DNA from: Vibrio qingdaonensis
Lineage (GTDB): Bacteria; Pseudomonadota; Gammaproteobacteria; Enterobacterales; Vibrionaceae
Assembly (NCBI RefSeq): GCF_026191675.1
Contig: NZ_JAKRRY010000007.1
Coordinates: forward strand, 62,001-126,000
Length of the DNA: 64,000 nucleotides
Reading direction: 5' to 3'
Shown here: positions 37,359 through 46,152 of the stretch, piece after piece
Position numbering within the stretch: position 1 is the first letter of the stretch
Layout of the letters: every line of letters begins with the position of its first letter
Translations under genes and position numbers: made by a program
The notes under the pieces: model-generated
Databases searched by the model: none
Told to the model about the DNA's origin: nothing
What the model saw: the letters and a program-made list of their open reading frames with translations, nothing else

Positions 37359-39242
37359 CTATTTACCGTTCAAAATACGAAGTACATCAGAGACGTCAGT
37401 CGTTGACTTCAACAACTCTACAGCTTCTTCATCATCCAAAGAGTTAGTGATAGCGGTAATGACTTGGATGTGTTCGTCCCCCTGAGCAGCAATACCTATA
37501 ACCATCTTAGCGACGTCATCTTCATCTTCACCCCATTGAACACCTTTAGGGAATTGGCAAAATACGATGCCCGTTTGCTTCACAAACTGTTTTGCTTCAA
37601 TCGTGCCATGAGGGACAGCAATAGACTCGCCTAAGTAAGTTGACACCAATTCTTCACGAGCTAGCATTCCAGCAACGTATTGTGGTTCAACATAACCAAG
37701 CTTCACGAGTTGCTCACCAGCAAACTTGATAACCTCTTCTTTGGACTTAAGTTCCATGCCTAAGAAGATATTTTCATTTGAAAGCTTTAGCGTTCCATTA
37801 TTGCTAGAGCTTGTGTTTACTGGCGCTTCAGACTTTTTTGCTTGTTGCGCCGCACTAAGGTCACTCACTAGACCATCGTACAAAGCACTATCTAAGAAGT
37901 TATTCAGAGAAATATGATGCGCGGTGTCTGCATGAGTGCGGGCACGGTCTGTTAAGTCTTTGTGTGTAATGACAATGTCTGCGTCTTGAGGCAAGTTATT
38001 GATTGCTAGATTTGTCACTGAGATATCAAGGTTCGCCGCATCAACTTTCTTACGTAGCAAACTTGCACCCATAGCACTTGAACCCATACCTGCATCACAC
38101 GCGACGATAATTTTTCGTACTTCTGCTAGATTCAGTTCTGCACTTGCTTGACCTTTTGATGCAGCCTTCATGCCTTGCATTTGGCTTGCTGCTTTCTCTA
38201 AAGAATCTTCTTCATTTTCATTTTTAGCTTGTGTCTTCATCAGAAGCGCAGCAACTAAGAATGACACCACCGTTGAAGCAATAACCGATAGAATTACACC
38301 AATGAACGACGCTTTTGGTGTCATCAGTAGAATCGCAAAAATTGAACCTGGAGACGCAGGAGAAACTAAACCTGCATTAAACATTGTCAGTGTAAATACA
38401 CCCGTCATACCCCCTGCGATCACCGCAAGAATAAGACGTGGATTCATCAATACGTACGGGAAGTAAATCTCATGGATACCACCAAAAAAGTGGATAATAG
38501 CGGCGCCCGGTGCCGATTCTTTTGCATTGCCTTTACCAAAGAACATATAAGCAAGTAGAAGACCAAGACCTGGACCTGGGTTTGCTTCAATAAGGAAGAA
38601 GATGGATTGCCCCGTTTCTTCTGCTTGCTGAATGCCCAGTGGAGAGAATATGCCATGGTTAATCGCGTTATTTAGGAACAGGATTTTCGCAGGTTCTACA
38701 AAAATTGACGTCAGTGGCAACAAACCTGCGTTAACGAGGAAGTTTACGCCGCCAGCTAGACCCGTTGACAGCATTTTTACTGCTGGACCAATAACGATAA
38801 AGGCAAGAATAGCGCAGATCATACCAATGATACCTGCCGAGAAGTTGTTCACCAACATCTCAAAACCGCTCTTAACTTTACCGTCTACTGCTTCATCAAA
38901 TTTCTTGATTGCAACGCCGCCTAAAGGACCAACAATCATCGCTCCCATAAACATCGGTATGTCAGTACCAACGATAACACCCATCGTGGTAATTGCACCC
39001 ACAACAGCACCACGGTCGCCCGCTACCATTTTACCACCGGTATAACCGATCAGTAGCGGCAGCATGTAAGTAATCATCGGACCCACCATTGAGCTCAACG
39101 TCTCGTTTGGAATCCAACCAGTAGGAATAAATAGAGCCGTAATCAAACCCCAAGCGATGAATGCGCCAATGTTTGGCATCACCATATTGGATAGGAAACG
39201 ACCAAAGTTTTGCACTTTGATTTTCGCTTCAGGAGATAACAT
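37359..39242 (-). CDS. mtlA: PTS mannitol-specific transporter, EIICBA
   Basis: 627 residues. EIIC membrane domain about 1-340 (SNMVMPNIGAFIAWGLI, later the GGIHEIYFPY loop). EIIB about 375-470 with the phospho-Cys in IIVACDAGMGSSAMGAS. EIIA about 485-627 with the phospho-His in YLGESIAVPHGTIEAK. It takes up mannitol and phosphorylates it to mannitol-1-phosphate. The promoter region carries three CRP-like boxes, in line with glucose repression. Confidence 0.97.
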   Translation of the reverse strand: MLSPEAKIKVQNFGRFLSNMVMPNIGAFIAWGLITALFIPTGWIPNETLSSMVGPMITYMLPLLIGYTGGKMVAGDRGAVVGAITTMGVIVGTDIPMFMGAMIVGPLGGVAIKKFDEAVDGKVKSGFEMLVNNFSAGIIGMICAILAFIVIGPAVKMLSTGLAGGVNFLVNAGLLPLTSIFVEPAKILFLNNAINHGIFSPLGIQQAEETGQSIFFLIEANPGPGLGLLLAYMFFGKGNAKESAPGAAIIHFFGGIHEIYFPYVLMNPRLILAVIAGGMTGVFTLTMFNAGLVSPASPGSIFAILLMTPKASFIGVILSVIASTVVSFLVAALLMKTQAKNENEEDSLEKAASQMQGMKAASKGQASAELNLAEVRKIIVACDAGMGSSAMGASLLRKKVDAANLDISVTNLAINNLPQDADIVITHKDLTDRARTHADTAHHISLNNFLDSALYDGLVSDLSAAQQAKKSEAPVNTSSSNNGTLKLSNENIFLGMELKSKEEVIKFAGEQLVKLGYVEPQYVAGMLAREELVSTYLGESIAVPHGTIEAKQFVKQTGIVFCQFPKGVQWGEDEDDVAKMVIGIAAQGDEHIQVITAITNSLDDEEAVELLKSTTDVSDVLRILNGK

Positions 39243-39400
39243 AAGGGTGTCCTCGTTATTGTATTATTCGTTGAACAATGTCGTTATTGACAAAAATGTG
39301 TCTTGCAAAAGTCCATATAAAAGTAACACAAGATTTCAAAAAATGACCACCACCCGACATTTTGTGACGCAGCTCAATAAGATTAGCTCACAAGAAATGA
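39243..39400 (+). ncRNA. mtlS: Candidate MtlS antisense small RNA (position only)
   Basis: In Vibrio cholerae the sRNA MtlS, about 120 nt, is transcribed opposite the mtlA leader and blocks MtlA synthesis. The same gene arrangement exists here, with at least 150 bp of leader and CRP boxes on its far side. I could not identify a promoter or terminator that fixes its ends, so this rests on synteny alone. Confidence 0.35.
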
Positions 39401-39560
39401 CTTATGGTGATTAATATCACATCTTTTACCTGTCCATAAATTACAAGCCATACCAAGTGATAATAACTATCAATAACAAGTGATATTGATCACACTACCC
39501 ATACGTACCACTATAAAATAATTAGTGATAGAGATCACACTTGAGGAAAGTTACGACTCA
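39243..39560 (-). promoter_or_regulatory. mtlA control region with three CRP-like boxes
   Basis: Three 16-bp boxes have near-consensus halves: 39406-39421 (GGTGA-N6-TCACA), 39479-39494 (AGTGA-N6-TCACA) and 39524-39539 (AGTGA-N6-TCACA). The closest is about 165 bp from the mtlA start, leaving a leader long enough for the antisense control known in V. cholerae. The remaining DNA up to about 39800 has no gene I can support. Confidence 0.75.
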
Positions 39561-39809
39561 TCAAGCGTAATAACGGCACACCAATGGCGACAGAAGTGAG
39601 TAATAATCAGCCTATTTACGCCATTAATGAAATTTAATTACCAAAATGAAATTAAATCTCACATGATTTCACTGATGTTTATCATGTCCTGATATTGGCG
39701 ATCGTGATGAATGAAACGAGAGCTTAGAAAGCATGACCAAAGAGATATAGGGAGGGTATCAGGGTAATAATTGGTCGGATTTGAGACTAGAAATGCCCAA
39801 AGCGTAAAA

Positions 39810-39838
39810 AGCCCCCTCGGGCTCGAATCGAGGGGGCT
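39810..39838 (-). terminator. Terminator of the agmatine/putrescine operon
   Basis: AGCCCCCTCG and CGAGGGGGCT form a very stable 10-bp stem with a 9-base loop, followed on the minus strand by TTTTT. It lies 70 bp after the gabT stop. Confidence 0.9.
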
Positions 39839-39847
39839 GGCTTTATC

Positions 39848-39881
39848 GCGGTATGCTCATTGAGTTAAAATAGCATACCGC
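39848..39881 (-). terminator. Second hairpin before the gabT terminator
   Basis: GCGGTATGCT and AGCATACCGC form a perfect 10-bp stem with a 14-base AT-rich loop and no T-run. It sits between the gabT stop and the main terminator and may protect the mRNA 3' end. Confidence 0.55.
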
Positions 39882-39908
39882 TTATTGGAACTCAGGGTGT
39901 AAGGAAAG

Positions 39909-41183
39909 CTACTTTGTCACTTCTTGAATGATCGCTTCAAGCCTATCAAGACCCTCCGCTAATACCTCAGATTCAATCGTCAATGGTGGCAACAAACGAA
40001 TCACATTCGCTTTTACGCCACAAGACAACAAGATCAATCCATTTTCTTGCGCCTTACTGATTACAGCTTTCGTAATATCTTGACCTGGTAGCCCAGTCGA
40101 GGGGTCGGTAAACTCAATCGCCATCATCGCGCCGATAGTGCGAACCTCACCAATTGCTGGCACGGTTTCTTTCAGCTTATTAATGCGCGCATTCACTACC
40201 TCACCAATGCCCTGCGCTTTCGCACAAAGCTGCTCTTCTTCAACAATTTTAAGCACTTCTAACCCAGCAACACAGCCAAGCGGGGAACCGGCGTAAGTAC
40301 CACCCAGACCGCCCGGTAATGCCGAGTCCATGACATGCGCTTTACCCACTACGGCAGAAATTGGGAAACCACCCGCAATGCCTTTCGCCATTGTCATCAT
40401 GTCAGGTTCAATACCTAGGTATTCTGTTGCGAACATTTTACCAGTACGCGCAAAACCGGTTTGAATTTCATCGGCAATGAGCATGATACCGTGGTCATCA
40501 CACAATTGACGTAATGCCTGAGCAAACTCTGGCGGTGCTTGATAAAACCCACCTTCGCCCTGTACTGGCTCAAAAATGATGGCCGCGACTCGGCTTGGTT
40601 CAATATCGCAAGCAAAGAGATCGTGGATTGCCTGCAGACTTTGCTCCGTTGATATGCCGTGATAGGCATTTGGGTAAGGTGCGTGGAAAATTTCGTTAGG
40701 AAACGGTCCAAAGCCTGCTTTGTAAGGCGCAACTTTACCCGTTAATCCCATCGTCATATTGGTACGACCGTGGAATCCGCCTTTAAAGGCAATAACACCA
40801 CTACGACCCGTATGTGCGCGAGCCACTTTGACGGCGTTTTCTACCGCTTCAGCACCGGTTGTTAGGAATATCGCTTTCTTCGGTGTATCGCCAGGGGCGA
40901 TGTCGGTCAGCTTTTCTGCAAGCTCTACAAACGATTCGTAAGGCGTAACCATGGCACAAGTATGCGAGAAATTATCGATCTGCGCTTTCACGGCTTCTGA
41001 AATACGTTTATTAGAATGACCTGTATTCGTCACGGCAATGCCTGCCGCAAAGTCGATGTATTTGTTGCCATCAACATCCCAAACAAAGGCATTGTCTGCT
41101 TTCTCAACGTAAAGGGGATAGAGGGCGCCCATACCCTGAGCAATCACTTGGCTTCTTCTTTGGTGTAGTTGTTGATTTTTCAT
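39909..41183 (-). CDS. gabT: 4-aminobutyrate aminotransferase
   Basis: 424 residues, class III PLP aminotransferase. Motifs: FLTTGAEAVENAVKVARAHT (about 106-125), KGGFHGRTNMTMGLTGK, the EPVQGEGG loop, LIADEIQTGFARTGKMF (Asp that contacts PLP) and the Schiff-base Lys in MTMAKGIAGGFPISAVVG (about 267). It moves the amino group of GABA to 2-oxoglutarate, giving succinate semialdehyde, which gabD then oxidises. In this operon it plays the role of PuuE. Last gene before a strong terminator. Confidence 0.95.
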   Translation of the reverse strand: MKNQQLHQRRSQVIAQGMGALYPLYVEKADNAFVWDVDGNKYIDFAAGIAVTNTGHSNKRISEAVKAQIDNFSHTCAMVTPYESFVELAEKLTDIAPGDTPKKAIFLTTGAEAVENAVKVARAHTGRSGVIAFKGGFHGRTNMTMGLTGKVAPYKAGFGPFPNEIFHAPYPNAYHGISTEQSLQAIHDLFACDIEPSRVAAIIFEPVQGEGGFYQAPPEFAQALRQLCDDHGIMLIADEIQTGFARTGKMFATEYLGIEPDMMTMAKGIAGGFPISAVVGKAHVMDSALPGGLGGTYAGSPLGCVAGLEVLKIVEEEQLCAKAQGIGEVVNARINKLKETVPAIGEVRTIGAMMAIEFTDPSTGLPGQDITKAVISKAQENGLILLSCGVKANVIRLLPPLTIESEVLAEGLDRLEAIIQEVTK

Positions 41184-41196
41184 TGTTCATTCCTTC

Positions 41197-42624
41197 TTAG
41201 TTGCCACCAAAACATAGGTATTTGACGTCCATATATTCGTCTATCCCTTGTCTTGCGCCTTCACGTCCGATACCCGATTGTTTCACGCCACCAAACGGCG
41301 CGACTTCTGTTGATATAATGCCTTCATTAATGCCTACCATGCCGTACTCTAGTGCTTCTGCTACCTTCCATACACGGTGGATATTTTGGCTATAGAAATA
41401 CGACGCCAAGCCGTAAATCGTATCGTTAGCCATTTCAATCAGCTCTTCGTCAGTTTCAAAACGCACCACCGGCGCGACAGGGCCGAAAATTTCTTCTTGA
41501 ATGATGTCCATATTGTGCGTCACATCTTTCAAAATAACGGGCTGCATAAAGAGCCCATCCAACGTCTTAATTTCTGTTGTCGGTGTTGCGCCTTGCTCAA
41601 TTGCGCGATCAATTAGCGCTTGAATACCTTTCTTTGCTGACTCGTTAATGACGGGACCGATATTGACCCCTTCATCCAAACCATTGCCGATTTTAAGCTG
41701 TTGAACGGCGGCATCAAATTTAGTCACAAACTCATCGTATACGGCGTCGTGTACGTAAAAACGGTTAGCACAAACACACGTCTGTCCTGCGTTTCTAAAT
41801 TTTGATGCCATTGCGCCTTGAACCGCAGCGTCGATGTCCGCATCCTCGAACACGATAAAGGGTGCATTACCACCCAGCTCCATTGAGGTGCGTTTAATGT
41901 CTTTGGCGCTTTGCGCCATCAATACGCTACCCACTTGAGTCGAGCCAGTGAAAGACAATTTCCTAATAAGAGGATGGGATGTGAAGATTGCACCTATCTT
42001 ACGAGAACTTTCACCTAGAACGACCTGCAATGCATCACGAGGGATGCCCGCTTGATAAGCCAGTTCAACAACGGCAAATGCCGACAACGGCGTCGAGTCT
42101 GACGGCTTAACAATAAAACTACAGCCTGCCGCAAGTGCTGGGCCAGCTTTTCGGGTAATCATGGCAATAGGAAAATTCCAAGGGGTAATCGCACATGCTA
42201 CGCCAATAGGCTGCTTGATGGTCACCAAACGCTTATCCGACGTTGGGCCTGGAATGGATTCACCGTACGTGCGTTTCGCTTCCTCAGCAAACCATTCAAT
42301 AAAACTGGCACCATAAAGCACTTCACCCGCCGCTTCCGCTAATGGCTTACCTTGTTCTAGCGTCATAATACGCGCTAGATCATCTTTGTTCTCAAGAAGC
42401 AATTGATACCAACGATTAAGCATGCCAGCACGAGTTTTGGCTGGCAATTTCGCCCACTCTTTTTGCGCCACATGGGCGCGTTCAATGCTGTCCATTAATG
42501 CCGCTTCATTCGACACGGGTGCTTGACCTACCTGCTCACCTGTTGCCGGATTTGTCACGGTGACCGTCTGCTCAGCCGCAGAAGTCATAAAAGAGAGTAA
42601 GCTTTTATTCTGTATTTGCTGCAT
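41197..42624 (-). CDS. gabD: Succinate-semialdehyde dehydrogenase
   Basis: 475 residues of the aldehyde dehydrogenase family. It has ITPWNFPIAMITRKAGPALA (about 140), FTGSTQVGSVLM, the general-base Glu in MELGGNAPFIVF (about 250) and the nucleophile Cys in FRNAGQTCVCANRFYV (about 284). EVAPFGGVKQSGIGREGARQ sits near the end. It oxidises succinate semialdehyde to succinate with NAD(P)+, the last step from putrescine to the TCA cycle. It follows aguA by 63 bp and precedes gabT by 13 bp. Confidence 0.93.
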   Translation of the reverse strand: MQQIQNKSLLSFMTSAAEQTVTVTNPATGEQVGQAPVSNEAALMDSIERAHVAQKEWAKLPAKTRAGMLNRWYQLLLENKDDLARIMTLEQGKPLAEAAGEVLYGASFIEWFAEEAKRTYGESIPGPTSDKRLVTIKQPIGVACAITPWNFPIAMITRKAGPALAAGCSFIVKPSDSTPLSAFAVVELAYQAGIPRDALQVVLGESSRKIGAIFTSHPLIRKLSFTGSTQVGSVLMAQSAKDIKRTSMELGGNAPFIVFEDADIDAAVQGAMASKFRNAGQTCVCANRFYVHDAVYDEFVTKFDAAVQQLKIGNGLDEGVNIGPVINESAKKGIQALIDRAIEQGATPTTEIKTLDGLFMQPVILKDVTHNMDIIQEEIFGPVAPVVRFETDEELIEMANDTIYGLASYFYSQNIHRVWKVAEALEYGMVGINEGIISTEVAPFGGVKQSGIGREGARQGIDEYMDVKYLCFGGN

Positions 42625-42687
42625 GGTGATTTACCTTCTTTTTGTCTTCCTTAGGCCATACGCTTTGTTCGGAAAACACCTAAATTA

Positions 42688-43770
42688 TTAAGCAGGGATC
42701 TGCTGTGTTATACAGTGGATATTGCCACCACCCAGTAATACTTCTCTGGTTGGGATACCCACGATGTCAAAACCGGGTAGTGCTTGTTCTAATATTTCGA
42801 TTGCCACGCGATCAAATTGTTCATCAAGCAATGGAAGAAATACGTGGTCATTGACCATGAGAAAGTTCGCGTACGAGGCACTTAAGCGTTCGCCTTCTTG
42901 ACGCACCATACCGTCACTTGATTCGATCCCTTCCGCTTCTTCTTGTGTGTAGTACAAGGGACCTGGAACAGGGATCTTAATGACCTCAATCGTTCTGCCT
43001 TTCGCATCTCTTTGGCTGGCTAGTGCAGCATAAGCTTCACGAGAGAGTTTAAATTGTGGATCAAAGGGGTCATCTGTCCAACTCAGTACCACCTTAGCTG
43101 GTCCAATAACATGAATCAGGTTATCAACATGACCGTCGGTTTCATCGTTATAAAGCCCTTTCGGTAACCAAACAATTTTCTCAGCACCCAAATACTCACA
43201 CAAGTTGTGCTCGATTTCCGCACGCTCTAGCTGTGGATTACGACCTGGGCTAAGCAAGCACTCTTCCGTGGTATAGAGTGTGCCTTCTCCATCAGTATGA
43301 ATGGAGCCCCCCTCTAACACGATCGGCGCTCGATAATGATCCATACCCGCAACGTCACACACCGACTCTGCCACTTGATCATCTGCACGCCAATCGTCAT
43401 AAAGGCCGTTAAACTCACCACCCCACGCGTTGAACTTCCAACTCACGCCGCGGCGCTCACCTAATGCATTCACAACAACCGTTGGTCCAATATCACGCAT
43501 CCAAGAGTCGTTATAATCCATTTCCACCAGCTTAATTGAGCTATGCAGTAAAGTGCGAGCGCGTTCATAATGCCCAGATGCCACGGCTACTGTCACCTGT
43601 ACTACATCAGCAATGGCGTTCGCGACATTAGCAAATGTCTGTTGAGCAGGAATGGCATCATTGCGCCAATTATCTTTTCGCTCGGGCCACGCTAGCCACA
43701 CTTCTCTCACTGGCTCAAACTCTGCTGGAAAAGAAAACCCGTCTTGTTTAGGTGTTGTTGTGAGTCTCAT
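42688..43770 (-). CDS. aguA: Agmatine deiminase
   Basis: 360 residues of the PAD-fold family. It shows EFEPVREVWLAWPERKDNW near the start, DYNDSWMRDIGPTVVVN (about 90), the catalytic His region ETDGHVDNLIHVIGP (about 213) and the nucleophile Cys in LLGGGNIHCITQQIP at the end. It converts agmatine to N-carbamoylputrescine and ammonia. It is paired with aguB (10 bp apart), and the same transcript carries the putrescine-to-succinate genes. Confidence 0.95.
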   Translation of the reverse strand: MRLTTTPKQDGFSFPAEFEPVREVWLAWPERKDNWRNDAIPAQQTFANVANAIADVVQVTVAVASGHYERARTLLHSSIKLVEMDYNDSWMRDIGPTVVVNALGERRGVSWKFNAWGGEFNGLYDDWRADDQVAESVCDVAGMDHYRAPIVLEGGSIHTDGEGTLYTTEECLLSPGRNPQLERAEIEHNLCEYLGAEKIVWLPKGLYNDETDGHVDNLIHVIGPAKVVLSWTDDPFDPQFKLSREAYAALASQRDAKGRTIEVIKIPVPGPLYYTQEEAEGIESSDGMVRQEGERLSASYANFLMVNDHVFLPLLDEQFDRVAIEILEQALPGFDIVGIPTREVLLGGGNIHCITQQIPA

Positions 43771-43780
43771 TGTGACCTCG

Positions 43781-44650
43781 CTATATCGCCATGCTCATTA
43801 CGTCTTGATATAAATCAGGACGACGATCGCGGAACAAGCCCCATGCATGACGAGCTTTTGTGGTCGCCTGAAGATCGATTTCCGCATAAACAATGGTCTC
43901 GCCTTCTCGTGGCGCTTCGGCCAGTTTTCCACCCGTGTGGTCGGTAATAAACGATGACCCATAAAACGTCGTTTCAATGCCGTCATCCACTTCCACACCC
44001 ACACGGTTGGCCGCAACAACAGGCACCAAGTTCGCAGCAGAGTGACCTTGCATCGTCCGCTGCCAGTGATCGCGAGAGTCAAGCGTCAAATCTTGTGGTT
44101 CAGAGCCAATCGCCGTTGGGTAGAAAATCGCTTCTGCCCCATTTAACGCAAGACTACGTGCCAATTCAGGAAACCATTGATCCCAACAAATACCCGCACC
44201 AAATGTACCAAATTTGGTTTTCCAAACCTTAAAGCCAGTATCACCCGGGCTGAAGTAGTATTTTTCGCTATAACCAGGACCATCTGGGATGTGTGATTTG
44301 CGATAGTTTTCCAAAATCGTGCCATCAGCGTCAATCATGACAAGTGAGTTAAAAAACGTATTACCTGCCTTCTCAAAATAGCTCACCGGAATCACAACGT
44401 TTAGCTCTTTTGCCAGTTCACTCATGGTATGAATCAAAGGGCTGGTATCAAACTCTTCCGCCAGTTCAAAATATTTCGATTCTTGCTTCTTGCAAAAATA
44501 AGGGGCAGCGAACAACTCTTGGGGAACAACCACATTCGCGCCGTTTGCCGCCGCTTCACGGATAGCGCCTTTGATTTTGGTCATATTGGCATCAAGGTCC
44601 CACGTTTTGGACAATTGAAGCGCGGCGAATTTAACTACTCTACTCATGAG
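43781..44650 (-). CDS. aguB: N-carbamoylputrescine amidohydrolase
   Basis: 289 residues from MSRVVKFAALQLSKTWD; the frame is open 25 codons further, but those residues are not family-like, and a GGAAGATCTC stretch precedes this ATG. Nitrilase superfamily triad: Glu in VVPQELFAAPYFC (about 40), Lys in ENYRKSHIPDGPGY (about 116) and Cys in FGAGICWDQWFPELAR (about 152). It hydrolyses N-carbamoylputrescine to putrescine, CO2 and ammonia. Confidence 0.94.
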   Translation of the reverse strand, partial: LMSRVVKFAALQLSKTWDLDANMTKIKGAIREAAANGANVVVPQELFAAPYFCKKQESKYFELAEEFDTSPLIHTMSELAKELNVVIPVSYFEKAGNTFFNSLVMIDADGTILENYRKSHIPDGPGYSEKYYFSPGDTGFKVWKTKFGTFGAGICWDQWFPELARSLALNGAEAIFYPTAIGSEPQDLTLDSRDHWQRTMQGHSAANLVPVVAANRVGVEVDDGIETTFYGSSFITDHTGGKLAEAPREGETIVYAEIDLQATTKARHAWGLFRDRRPDLYQDVMSMAI

Positions 44651-44798
44651 ATCTTCCTTTATCTTATCGTTGATTTTGGCTGATGAGCGCCCGTCATTGC
44701 AGGCGCTTCTTTTTTCTTGTTTCACGTTATTGAACGGTGACTATGGTTTTGCCATCATTCGTCGTTCATAGTGTTGAACTAATTTCGTTATTGCGTAA

Positions 44799-46076
44799 TT
44801 AAATGGCTAATTTGTCTCGTAAGTTGTAGTACGCTGCGCCCATCGCCGTCATTGGAATGGCAAAATGACGTCCACCAGGAAAGGCGATATGAGTCAGTTG
44901 TGCAAACGCATCAAAACGCTCTGCATGGCCAGCTAAGGCTTCAGCCAGTAACTTGCCCGCTAGGTGTGTACACGTAACACCGTGACCACTGTATCCTTGT
45001 AGGTAATAGATATTGTCAGCGAAAGCACCAAATTGAGGCATACGCGAATACGTCAGTAGGAAGTTACCCGTCCACTTATAGTCAATACCAATCCCTTTCA
45101 ATTGTGGGAAGATTTTCTCCATTTTCGGACGCAATAACGATTCAATATTTTCAGGGTCGCGAGCGCCATATACCACACCACCACCAAACAGCAGACGCTT
45201 ATCCGCGCTCAATCGGAAGTAATCCAATAGATAGTTACAATCTTCAACGCAGTAATCTGACGGTAGAACTTGCTGCAATTGCGCGTCAGTTAATGGCTCG
45301 GTTGCCACTACTTGCGTACCACAAGGGATCGCTTTATTACTGATGTTTGGTGCCAAGCCACCTAAATAAGCATTGCCTGCTAACACCATGTACTTGGCTT
45401 TCACGCTACCGTGCTCGGTATGGGCAACTGGGTTAGCGCCTTTCTCTATTCGTGTTACCCCTGACTGTTCGAAAATTCGACCACCTAGCGCCGTCACTGC
45501 CGCGGCTTCACCTAACGCAAGTTTAAGTGGGTGGATATGTCCACCACTCATATCAAGTAGCGCACCTTTATAGGCTTTTGTGCCAACCGCCGTCTCTACT
45601 TCACCTGCATCTAACAAACTGAGTTGGTCGTTGCCATAGCGTTCCCAGTGCTTTTTATGTTCTTCTAAACCTTTCATTTGTTTAGCGTTTAGAGCGGTAA
45701 ACATGCCGCCTTGCTTGAAGTCGCAATCAATATTGTGCTTATCAATTAAGCCGCGAATAATACTGCCGCCTTCAAAAATCATATCGCAGAGTGCTTTTGC
45801 TTGTTTTTCACCGTAGCGACTTTCAATTACGTCAACGTCACGGCTGTAGCTATTCACAATTTGTCCACCGTTACGACCCGATGCGCCAAAACCCACTTTT
45901 GCGTTTTCTAAAATAACAACCTTAAAGCCTTTCTCTGCTAAATGTAGCGCCGACGACAAACCTGAAAATCCAGCCCCAACGACACACACGTCGCACTCGA
46001 TATTGTCTCGTAGTTGTGGGTACTCACTTACATTCAAGATTGAGTCCGCGTAGTATGAATCTGTATGTTTATTCAT
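44799..46076 (-). CDS. puuB: Gamma-glutamylputrescine oxidoreductase
   Basis: 425 residues, DAO-type flavoprotein. The FAD dinucleotide fold reads DVCVVGAGFSGLSSALHLAEKG (about 30-50), and the GFGASGRNGGQIVNSY motif (about 63-78) marks the PuuB/OrdL group. The C-terminal part holds GYSGHGVTCTHLAGKLLAEA. It oxidises gamma-glutamylputrescine to the aminobutyraldehyde, releasing ammonia and hydrogen peroxide. It follows puuC on the same strand; a 148-bp gap to aguB carries no evident terminator. Confidence 0.93.
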   Translation of the reverse strand: MNKHTDSYYADSILNVSEYPQLRDNIECDVCVVGAGFSGLSSALHLAEKGFKVVILENAKVGFGASGRNGGQIVNSYSRDVDVIESRYGEKQAKALCDMIFEGGSIIRGLIDKHNIDCDFKQGGMFTALNAKQMKGLEEHKKHWERYGNDQLSLLDAGEVETAVGTKAYKGALLDMSGGHIHPLKLALGEAAAVTALGGRIFEQSGVTRIEKGANPVAHTEHGSVKAKYMVLAGNAYLGGLAPNISNKAIPCGTQVVATEPLTDAQLQQVLPSDYCVEDCNYLLDYFRLSADKRLLFGGGVVYGARDPENIESLLRPKMEKIFPQLKGIGIDYKWTGNFLLTYSRMPQFGAFADNIYYLQGYSGHGVTCTHLAGKLLAEALAGHAERFDAFAQLTHIAFPGGRHFAIPMTAMGAAYYNLRDKLAI

Positions 46077-46152
46077 TATTCAATTCCTTGTTGTTGCCAC
46101 GGCTTGTTTTATCCCGATAGGGCTAAGCATGACGGTACTAAGCGCTACTGGC

